Assembly (NCBI GenBank): GCA_021802375.1
Contig: JAKAAL010000415.1
Location: forward strand, 1 to 5,101
Reading direction: 5' to 3'
DNA length: 5,101 bases
DNA from: Bacillota bacterium
GTDB lineage: Bacteria; Bacillota_E; Sulfobacillia; Sulfobacillales; Sulfobacillaceae
Shown: positions 1-5,049 of the stretch, one piece after another
Layout of the letters: each line of letters begins with the position of its first letter
Position numbering within the stretch: the first letter of the stretch is position 1
Notes under the pieces: model-generated
The model's database searches: none
What the model was told of the DNA's origin: nothing
The model's input: the letters and a program-made list of their open reading frames with translations, nothing else
Made by a program: the position numbers and the translations under genes

Positions 1-24
1 CGGCGGTTGACTGCCGGGACTCAT
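1..24 (-). CDS. 5' end of the gene downstream of ctsR (8 codons only)
   Basis: The ATG at 24-22 follows the ctsR TAA (27-25) with no gap. A strong Shine-Dalgarno GGAAGGAG (40-33) lies 8 nt upstream, inside the last ctsR codons, so the two genes look translationally coupled. The visible residues are MSPGSQPP. In Bacillus the next gene is mcsA, whose product starts with a CxxC zinc motif near residue 3, and these residues do not show that. The gene could be a diverged or N-terminally extended McsA, McsB, ClpC or something else. The window ends too early to decide. The ribosome binding site and stop/start junction are seen directly; membership of the CtsR operon is inferred. Confidence 0.7.
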
Positions 25-489
25 TTAAAGTGCTCCTTCCGGGCGAAGAATAGTGGTCAACATGGCCCTCAACAGGCGCCCCCGAAGCGCATCTCGCTCG
101 GGCAATTCAATGCCTAGGACCTCGCGGCGGAGTGCGACCGCCGCCAAGCTTGCTTCTCGAGCGGTCAGCAATCCGGCCTCCTCGGCCCGTTTTAGTAGTT
201 GTAAGGCGCGGTCTTGGTCAATCGCCTCGCTGAGCGCTGCCGCTTGGTAGAGGTCCTGCCAGTGGGTTTGAAGTTGCAACACGCGAATGCCGCCTCCTCC
301 ACCTCGCCGCGCCTCGACCAGGTAGCCACGATCGACACTAAAACGCGTCATTAACACGTAGGTAATTTGTGATGGAACGCAGTCGAACCGCTGCGCTAAG
401 GCAGACCGCTGAATATCGACGTAACCATGCGGTGACCGTTCTAGGAGTTGCCGCAGATAGTGTTCAATCTCATCGCTCAGTCTCGCCAT
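25..489 (-). CDS. ctsR: CtsR, transcriptional repressor of class III heat-shock genes
   Basis: A 154-residue DNA-binding repressor. In relatives it blocks clpC, clpP and its own operon until heat or protein damage releases it, acting as a dimer. Residues 1-75 form the winged helix-turn-helix: the CVPSQITYVLMTRF helix (37-50), ERGY-like DRGY (53-56) and a glycine wing RRGGGGG (61-67). R62 aligns with the Arg62 phosphorylated by the McsB arginine kinase. The C-terminal domain (about 80-154) carries the family signature IELPERDALRGRLLRAMLT near its end. I chose the ATG at 489 for three reasons: AGGGG (500-496) lies 6 nt upstream, residue numbering then matches Bacillus CtsR exactly (C37, R49, R62, R69), and the longer start at 528 would lie upstream of the predicted transcript start. 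An ATG at 495 has no spacing to the Shine-Dalgarno. Position 67, normally aromatic, is glycine here. Confidence 0.96.
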   Translation of the reverse strand: MARLSDEIEHYLRQLLERSPHGYVDIQRSALAQRFDCVPSQITYVLMTRFSVDRGYLVEARRGGGGGIRVLQLQTHWQDLYQAAALSEAIDQDRALQLLKRAEEAGLLTAREASLAAVALRREVLGIELPERDALRGRLLRAMLTTILRPEGAL

Positions 490-495
490 TGCCAT

Positions 496-500
496 CCCCT
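496..500 (-). promoter_or_regulatory. Shine-Dalgarno that fixes the ctsR start
   Basis: AGGGG on the minus strand directly touches the ATG at 495-493 but lies 6 nt before the ATG at 489-487. Only the second spacing is workable, so initiation at 489 is favoured. Confidence 0.6.
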
Positions 501-503
501 GAC

Positions 504-520
504 TTTGACTATTGTTGTCC
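504..520 (-). promoter_or_regulatory. Candidate CtsR operator in front of ctsR
   Basis: Read on the minus strand, two heptads GGACAAC and AGTCAAA are separated by AAT. The published Bacillus CtsR box is a tandem heptad (A/G)GTCAAA-NAN-(A/G)GTCAAA. The proximal heptad matches 7 of 7, the distal one 5 of 7, and the spacer fits NAN. It sits just downstream of the predicted transcript start, about +3 to +19, where bound CtsR would block initiation or clearance. It fits negative autoregulation. Matching was done by eye. Confidence 0.65.
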
Positions 521-529
521 TTCAGCACG

Positions 530-556
530 ATTATATAACAAGATCTGGATTAACAA
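530..556 (-). promoter_or_regulatory. Sigma-A type promoter of ctsR
   Basis: A perfect -10 TATAAT occupies 535-530 on the minus strand. The best -35 is TTGTTA at 556-551 (4 of 6 matches), but the spacer is only 15 nt, so the -35 assignment is weak. Transcription would start near 523, giving a leader of about 34 nt to the ATG at 489 and placing the CtsR box at the very start of the transcript. Confidence 0.6.
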
Positions 557-577
557 AAGCAGTCCGTGTAATTTTTT

Positions 578-1098
578 CTATTGTGCTCCGTTCCTCTCAT
601 GCTTATGTTGCTCTCTTGGCGTTTGTGGCTCGGCCATGACCTCATCGCTCTCCGCGATGGGCGGGCCCTTTTTCTCATGAGCAAATCGCGGAGCATGGCT
701 AGGTCCTGTCCCATGGATTCGGCCAAGCTCAATCAGACTGCATGAACCCGCTATGACGCTGAAAAGATCGAAAGGACACCTTTAGCCCGGCCCGGAGAAT
801 TTGCCTATAGCGCTCTCCACGCAATACGAGCAGGACCGCGAAAAAGATGGCGAAGTGCAGAGGTGGCTCCAGACGAGGGGACGTCACTAAAGGCATTCAG
901 ATGGCGATGTTGCACCAGTGGCATGGTCACGTCTTTGACGGTATCCAAGCTGCCACAACCATACGCATGCTCTGAAGTAGCATGGAGAGGCCATGGTAGG
1001 TGGCGCGCAAGCCAAGGGCGAAAAGGTTTTAGCAGGATCCACCAGATGGCCGCCGCCCCACCGCGAGAAACACGGCTTACGCCGGGTAGCCTCGACAC
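578..1098 (-). pseudogene. Possible decayed coding region, frame-broken, unidentified
   Basis: No intact gene occupies this stretch. The minus strand shows protein-like segments that move between frames: a GTG-initiated 97-codon open stretch (1098-805) with GGAAAIWWILLKPFRPW; then, one frame over, LGLRATYHGLSMLLQSMR from 1016; in that same frame a hydrophobic run HFAIFFAVLLVLRGERYR (from 857) ending at TGA 731-729; then, in a third frame, PPIAESDEVMAEPQTPREQ ending at TAG 580-578. The order, shared strand and natural-looking composition suggest a gene broken by several indels, possibly a transposase or membrane protein. I do not recognise the family, and chance open frames cannot be excluded. 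The GTG at 1098 directly follows the stop of the relic before it and has no clear ribosome binding site. Confidence 0.3.
641..693. other. Two mutually exclusive hairpins
   Basis: Hairpin A pairs CATCGC (643-648) with GCGATG (654-659) around a 5-nt loop, extendable by C641-G661 and a T642-G660 wobble. Hairpin B pairs CTCCGCGAT (650-658) with ATCGCGGAG (685-693), 9 perfect base pairs around a 26-nt loop. Both need 654-658, so they cannot form together. Between the arms of B lie GGGCCC followed by TTTTT (669-673) and the palindrome CTCATGAG (674-681). In the plus direction hairpin A with the T-run resembles a poor terminator, because the T-run is 7 nt beyond the extended stem. No intact gene on either strand is placed to use it as an attenuator, so its role is unknown. 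Confidence 0.45.
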
Positions 1099-1354
1099 CT
1101 AACCGGATTCGATCATGAGCGATGTTCGAGCTTGGGCCACGTCGTCTGCAGCGAGAATTTCCGTTATTAGCCAGGCCACAGGTGGGGCAAATCGCCCTCA
1201 ATGGATTCGACGGCGGCTTTCAGGTCGTCCAACGGGGCCGGGGTTGAGGGTACTAGTCAGTTCATTGGAGGCCATCCACCGCGCATCCGCTCCCTGGCTT
1301 AGCATCCGGCAGACGTTCAATCAATTTACGCAGCTGGTCTTTGGTGTTTGCCAT
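1099..1354 (-). pseudogene. Remnant of a small gene (about 85 codons) broken by frameshifts
   Basis: An ATG at 1354 opens MANTKDQLRKLIERLPDA, a typical charged, helical N-terminus, but that frame stops at 1264-1262 after 30 codons. Protein-like sequence then continues in other minus-strand frames: RWMASNEL; then TPAPLDDLKAAVESIEGDLP, ending at tandem TAA codons (1169-1164); then EILAADDVAQARTSLMIESG, ending at TAG 1101-1099. Joined in order they would make one small, mostly helical, acidic protein, which suggests a gene with several small indels. A weak Shine-Dalgarno AGGA (1369-1366) lies 11 nt before the ATG. The opening resembles the helical N-termini of many small Bacillota proteins, some antitoxin-like, but I cannot name a family. 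Alternatively only the 30-codon ORF is expressed. Confidence 0.42.
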
Positions 1355-1540
1355 CGCAAAATTTGTCCTAACATGCCCGCAATTCCTACTCTCAGTAGAC
1401 CACGATCCTCAGTCCTGGCTACCATACGGGTGATTACGTTCCCGTTGGTGCCGTAAGGATGGTCCCCACCTACAACTATTGTCGTAGCCAATCTTACACG
1501 AGGGACTGTTATCATCACCCTGTCGGAAGGAGGCTGAACG
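1355..1540. other. Intergenic leader of the transporter gene
   Basis: No well-supported gene lies here. A minus-strand open frame (1518-1321, 65 codons) has no convincing ribosome binding site and no recognisable motif. A short inverted repeat ACGGG (1426-1430) and CCCGT (1441-1445) is separated by 10 nt and could be a small hairpin or operator. I could not find a convincing -35/-10 pair for the transporter gene; TATCAT near 1510 is the best -10-like hexamer but lacks a properly spaced -35. Confidence 0.35.
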
Positions 1541-2782
1541 ATGATTCGATCGTCGAAGGGCCCAAAAGGATTTGGGCGTTTCTGGTTGGCTGACGTTCAG
1601 ATTGGGTTATCGGGCTGGATGGTCCAAGTCGGCCTGTTTGTCACGCTCGTTGCCGTACATTCGGCCACGGTGATGGCCACTGTAATCCTGTTGGCCACAC
1701 TACCGTCACTCCTCTTAGGGCCTGTGGTTGGCGCCTGGCTGGACCGGCACGATGGGCCTGGCACGGCCGCTTCCGTATTAATCGGTCAAGCCATCCTGTT
1801 GCCCTTAATCGGCTTGCTTTTGACGCATCACGTCATCGCCATGACGGCCCTATACGCACTGTATAATGCCTTGGGTAGTGCCGGAGCGAGCGCACGCCAG
1901 CAATTGCGGTACCGCGTTGTGTCACCGGCCCACTGGGCCGACGTGAACGTTCGCCTGGGGAGCGTCACCGGGATAACCACGATTGTCGGGGCCCTTCTGG
2001 GGGGTACCGTGGCTATTTGGGGACTGATGACCCTGCTCATCCTGGCGGCCATTTTACGCCTACTCTCGAGCGGGCTACTCGCATCACTGGTGTCGATGGC
2101 CCGGGCCCGTCCGGTCGAACACCTGCCCGATCCGCATCGGTCTTTCGGTCGCACCGTAGGCGACGGCTTTCGGGCATTGCGGGACTTTCCAGCAGCATCC
2201 AGCGTACTGATCGTCGGAATCGCTTGGGGACTTATTGGAGGTAGCTATGATGTGCTCCTCACCGATTACGGGGTGCGGCTATTGCACGGAGGCGGATGGG
2301 GTGTCAGTGGCTTATATGTCACCGATGGCACGGGGGTCTTGCTCGGGACCTTCGTGGCACGGTGGATCCGATCCCGTTGGCGCCCCCATGCGTATGGGTT
2401 GGCTTACTTACTACAAGGGCTCTTCTGGACATTGTTCGCCGTCAGTCACACATGGAACATGGCGATCCCATGGCTCCTCGCCATGCGGATGGCCAGCGGC
2501 CTCATTATCGCATGGGATACGACCCTTCTCTTGGAGACCGTATCTCCGCAGCTTCACAGTCGGGTTTACAGTTTACACAACGCTACCTACGGTGCCGTCG
2601 GCAAGCTCTCTTTGGCCCTAACAGCTCTGCTCCTGGCCTTGGCCGGCCCACAAGGCATTGCCGTGGCCGCTGGCGTGGGTTCCATGCTGGTGGGCACGAC
2701 GTGGTGGGTAGTGATTGGACGGCGATGGCCGCCATCCGCCGCACCGACCACGGAAGGCAGCCAACTCCCTAAGCCGACTTAA
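1541..2782 (+). CDS. MFS transporter, DHA3/MFS_3-type drug or metabolite exporter
   Basis: A 413-residue inner-membrane secondary transporter, complete and of usual length for a 12-helix major facilitator. The start is fixed by GGAAGGAGG (1525-1533), 7 nt before the ATG. Hydrophobic segments lie roughly at residues 12-36, 43-65, 77-115 (probably two), 135-160, 161-185, 218-240, 252-275, 283-303, 306-328, 350-370 and 372-393. A cytoplasmic loop around 186-215 separates the two halves. The loop after helix 2 has GPVVGAWLDRHD (60-71), the MFS_3 form of motif A with its Asp-Arg pair. Late in the protein LLETVSPQLHSRVYSL (330-345) matches the family's P-x-x-x-x-x-R-V-x-x-L element. DHA3 proteins usually export drugs, macrolides or siderophores by proton antiport; the substrate here cannot be told. 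It is monocistronic as far as visible, divergent from ctsR and convergent with the binding-protein gene. No gene remnant of a linked regulator is evident. Confidence 0.9.
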   Translation: MIRSSKGPKGFGRFWLADVQIGLSGWMVQVGLFVTLVAVHSATVMATVILLATLPSLLLGPVVGAWLDRHDGPGTAASVLIGQAILLPLIGLLLTHHVIAMTALYALYNALGSAGASARQQLRYRVVSPAHWADVNVRLGSVTGITTIVGALLGGTVAIWGLMTLLILAAILRLLSSGLLASLVSMARARPVEHLPDPHRSFGRTVGDGFRALRDFPAASSVLIVGIAWGLIGGSYDVLLTDYGVRLLHGGGWGVSGLYVTDGTGVLLGTFVARWIRSRWRPHAYGLAYLLQGLFWTLFAVSHTWNMAIPWLLAMRMASGLIIAWDTTLLLETVSPQLHSRVYSLHNATYGAVGKLSLALTALLLALAGPQGIAVAAGVGSMLVGTTWWVVIGRRWPPSAAPTTEGSQLPKPT

Positions 2783-2909
2783 AGGGGGTGGGGGGTCACG
2801 GGCCTTGGAGTGGCGTCTTAGATGAAGGCGTGGGATCGACCGCCGAAATCACGATTGGTTGGGGCACCTAAGCGAAAGCTCCATCGGCATAGAGAGTCAC
2901 AGGGTCGAC

Positions 2910-3071
2910 ATGTTTTACGAAAAGGTGCGCGCCTTTTTAGTGGCCATTCACGCACAACGACCCGTTTCTATTCCCGCAGAGCAAGTCGTCCGCAAGCAAG
3001 CCCGCATCGACGGCATCCTTGATTCGGCGGAAGTCGGACGAGGGATCGAGATGGTCATCCCTGACCTCTAA
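2910..3071 (+). CDS. Possible small hypothetical protein (53 residues)
   Basis: An ORF beginning MFYEKVRAFLVAIHAQRP and ending EMVIPDL, with codons much like those of the upstream transporter gene. AGGG (2901-2904) lies 5 nt before the ATG, a weak ribosome binding site. A TTG at 2859 would add 17 residues but has no better site. There is no transmembrane segment or known motif; the N-terminal 15 residues could form an amphipathic helix. It starts 127 nt after the transporter stop on the same strand. The opposite strand is also open across much of this interval (3167-2937) and gives an equally unremarkable product, so the coding strand is not certain. It may be a real orphan, a gene fragment or chance. 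Confidence 0.35.
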   Translation: MFYEKVRAFLVAIHAQRPVSIPAEQVVRKQARIDGILDSAEVGRGIEMVIPDL

Positions 3072-3112
3072 AGATGACCAAAAGACCGGCCGCTGTGGTC
3101 GCCGTAGCGTTC

Positions 3113-3163
3113 GAGCTGGTGGGATAGAGCACCCCTTTAACCACTTCCCCATCCTACCAGCTC
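3113..3163. repeat. 13-bp inverted repeat with 25-nt loop
   Basis: GAGCTGGTGGGAT (3113-3125) pairs with ATCCTACCAGCTC (3151-3163): 12 Watson-Crick pairs and one G-T pair at the ninth position. The loop is 25 nt (3126-3150). No T-run follows on the plus strand, nor an equivalent on the minus strand, so it is not a standard intrinsic terminator. It could be a repetitive extragenic palindrome, a small non-autonomous element or a transcript-end stem between convergent genes. Confidence 0.75.
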
Positions 3164-3178
3164 TCATACCTAAATCGT

Positions 3179-3289
3179 AGACTTAGCTCGCGCCGCTTTC
3201 AACCATGGCGGGGAAGGATGCCTGACCCCGAAAAGCTCCCCGAATGCGAAAATCGGTCGCCGCCTAATTGGAATGAAGACTTAGCTTGC
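3179..3289. repeat. Direct repeat AGACTTAGCTyGC, two copies
   Basis: AGACTTAGCTCGC (3179-3191) and AGACTTAGCTTGC (3277-3289) match at 12 of 13 positions with starts 98 nt apart. The sequence between holds no gene. The copies could be a duplicated binding site, or the scar of an excised or small element, or coincidence. Confidence 0.5.
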
Positions 3290-3300
3290 CTTCTTAGGCA
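3287..3300 (-). terminator. Weak hairpin after the solute-binding protein gene
   Basis: On the minus strand, 8 nt after the TAA (3311-3309), TGCCT and AGGCA form a 5-bp stem with a 4-nt loop AAGA. It is followed by AGCTAAGTCTTC rather than a T-run, so it is at best a weak or Rho-assisted terminator, or an mRNA 3' stabilising stem. Confidence 0.25.
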
Positions 3301-3308
3301 CCCCCAAC

Positions 3309-4964
3309 TTAGGGCCGTGGCCGTAGATGGAGAATAATCGAAAGCGTATCAGGAAAATAATAGGGTGGTAAAGCGTAGCCCTGTTTAGCCGTCGGCCATC
3401 CCACATAATGGTTGGTCTGATACTCGTTGAAGGATGTGCCCCAGACTAAACTGACCACCGGCAACTGACGATAGAGGATCTGCTGCAGTTGGTTGACGAC
3501 GGCCTTTTGCGCCTTCGGGTTTGATGTCTCTTGATATTTCAGCAGCAATTGGTTCGTCTTAGGATTTCTCCATCGTTCCCAGTTCGTCGAGGCCACCTGC
3601 CCCACGGGTGCCGAATTCTGAGAGGACAACAGCTGGTCATAGATCAAATAGGGGTTGGGGTACGTAGTTAATCGGTTGAGGGCCATGTCGAAATGACCGG
3701 TTTCCGTATCGTTGGTCCACGTCGACACGGAAGGGGTTTCGACCTGAACTTTGATTCCCAATTTTCCAAGTGAGCTGGCAATGATTTGACAATCCTGAAT
3801 GTAGTCGGTCCAACCCGTAGGCACTTCAATGGAGATGGTGAGTTGTTTTCCGCCGGGCCCTAGCAGTTGACCTTGCGAATTCTTTTTCAAGCCCATGCTG
3901 CGAAGGAGCTGAGCCGCTTTGGCGGGATCGTAGCGGTAAGGATACTTTGCCTGTAAGGACTTGTCCAGCCACTGCGCCTGCATCGTGGGCGGAAGTTGAG
4001 ACTGATTGGCAGGCAGCATGTATCCATACTCGCCATTTTTGGAAATATTGGGTCGACTGATGGCGTAGGCCACCGCTTGGCGAAATTTCAGATGGTTAAA
4101 TGGATACTTGGTAAGGTTCATGAACAGGTTGACGGGAACGCCTTGAGGGTACCAGTAATGGTAAAATTTGGGGTTAACCCGGGCGTACACCTTTTGGATA
4201 TTAGGCGTAAACAGCGCTGCCTGGTCAAACTTGCCCTCGGCCAATTGCAGATCAGCCGTCGTGTTGGAGGTCAGCGCCATCGAGGTGATCGCTGGCACGT
4301 GCACTCTTGCTTTCTGCCAGTACAACGGGTTGGCCTTCAGCGTATACGACTCTGCGCTAAAGTGTGCCAATACGTAGGGGCCGGTCACGACAGGACTGGG
4401 GTTGGTAAACTTGGTGGGGTTGGCGATGTGACTCCATTGCGCCTTGTTGACGATGTAGGTGGTCGCAATGAAGTACCAATCGGGAATGTTCGGCTTGCTA
4501 AATTTAAACGTCACTACGTCGCCCTTAGCAGAGACTGATTTCATGTCCGTCCAAACCCCATTAAGATCGAGCGCGGGATATCGATGGAGCAAATCAAAAG
4601 TGTAGACCACGTCGGCCGGGGTAAGTGGCTTGCCGTTACTCCACTTGACCCCTTTACGAATGGTGAATTGCAGTTCGGTAGAGGTTACCCATTGGTAACT
4701 GGTAGCCAGCCATGGTGATTGTTTGCCATTTAACATGTTAACCATATAGAGCGGCTCGTACATGTAACTGTCGCCAAGAAGATGCGTGGGTGAAAAGGGG
4801 TTGAAATTCTCGGTAAAACCAGGGGAACCAAACTCGATGCCTAGGGTCAAGGGCGGTTGCGACTTGGCTGCGGCTCGCGGGGCCGCCATAGCCAGACCGC
4901 CACTGAGCAACAGGGCCGTTGAAGCTAAAACCATCGCACGGGCGGAAATGGAGGGATTTCTCAT
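3309..4964 (-). CDS. ABC transporter solute-binding protein, family 5 (peptide/oligosaccharide type)
   Basis: A 551-residue extracytoplasmic binding protein that would capture a peptide or oligosaccharide and hand it to an ABC permease. AGGAG (4975-4971) lies 6 nt before the ATG. Residues 1-27 are a signal peptide (RNPSISARA, then a hydrophobic stretch, then AMA). The mature protein shows family 5 marks in order: NFNPFSPT (53-60), YEPLY (69-73), the signature region FTIRKGVKWSNGKPLTPADV (100-119) followed by VYTFDLL, TGPYVL (194-199), FRQAVAYAISRPNI (294-307), YDPAKAAQLLRSMG (345-358) and FDMALN (425-430). NFNPF near the N-terminus followed by YEPLY is reminiscent of the cello-oligosaccharide-binding subgroup, so a sugar ligand is possible. 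No lipobox cysteine is present: LLLSGG (18-23) has Gly where Cys would be, so release by signal peptidase I after A27 is predicted. No permease or ATPase gene lies within the 3.3 kb downstream. It has its own promoter. Confidence 0.92.
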   Translation of the reverse strand: MRNPSISARAMVLASTALLLSGGLAMAAPRAAAKSQPPLTLGIEFGSPGFTENFNPFSPTHLLGDSYMYEPLYMVNMLNGKQSPWLATSYQWVTSTELQFTIRKGVKWSNGKPLTPADVVYTFDLLHRYPALDLNGVWTDMKSVSAKGDVVTFKFSKPNIPDWYFIATTYIVNKAQWSHIANPTKFTNPSPVVTGPYVLAHFSAESYTLKANPLYWQKARVHVPAITSMALTSNTTADLQLAEGKFDQAALFTPNIQKVYARVNPKFYHYWYPQGVPVNLFMNLTKYPFNHLKFRQAVAYAISRPNISKNGEYGYMLPANQSQLPPTMQAQWLDKSLQAKYPYRYDPAKAAQLLRSMGLKKNSQGQLLGPGGKQLTISIEVPTGWTDYIQDCQIIASSLGKLGIKVQVETPSVSTWTNDTETGHFDMALNRLTTYPNPYLIYDQLLSSQNSAPVGQVASTNWERWRNPKTNQLLLKYQETSNPKAQKAVVNQLQQILYRQLPVVSLVWGTSFNEYQTNHYVGWPTAKQGYALPPYYFPDTLSIILHLRPRP

Positions 4965-5021
4965 GGGCTACTCCTCTCATACGTTCGACCAGATAATGAC
5001 ATGTTCAGGATACAAGAATAT

Positions 5022-5049
5022 ATTATTCGTTTCTGATGAATATCGTCAA
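5022..5049 (-). promoter_or_regulatory. Sigma-A type promoter of the solute-binding protein gene
   Basis: On the minus strand -35 TTGACG (5049-5044, 5 of 6) and -10 AATAAT (5027-5022, 5 of 6) are 16 nt apart in an AT-rich stretch. Transcription would begin near 5015, giving a leader of about 50 nt. This supports independent transcription rather than cotranscription with a gene beyond the right edge. No operator was recognised. Confidence 0.6.

Larger units (their letters stand above)
3072..3308. other. Intergenic region between convergent genes
   Basis: I see no gene here. It holds the 13-bp inverted repeat at 3113-3163, the direct repeat at 3179-3191 and 3277-3289, and a short hairpin at 3287-3300 just after the binding-protein gene. 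These repeats are described separately. No promoter or RNA gene was recognised. Confidence 0.5.

Noticed and set aside
25..528. Longer CtsR with 13 extra N-terminal residues starting at 528.
   Set aside because: That start lies upstream of the predicted transcript start, overlaps the operator, and breaks the exact residue-number match to Bacillus CtsR.
887..1201. A 104-codon minus-strand open frame starting MRAICPTCG with a CPxCG zinc-knuckle-like start.
   Set aside because: The CPxCG comes from the shifted reading of the better-supported relic segment ending GDLPHL. There is no partner cysteine pair in order and no ribosome binding site, and the composition is unconvincing.
1099..1210. TTCGA-containing stretches that could hint at a tRNA T-loop.
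   Set aside because: No acceptor, D or anticodon arms could be built around them on either strand.
1115..1456. Plus-strand open frame of 113 codons.
   Set aside because: Low-complexity Arg/Ser/Pro-rich product, no Shine-Dalgarno, antisense to protein-like minus-strand segments; a shadow frame.
4222..4230. GGTCAAA heptad resembling half a CtsR box inside the binding-protein gene.
   Set aside because: No second heptad at the required 3-nt spacing and no promoter nearby.
3996..4538. Long plus-strand open frame of 180 codons within the binding-protein gene.
   Set aside because: Antisense to a complete, motif-rich gene on the minus strand; no ribosome binding site or recognisable domain.
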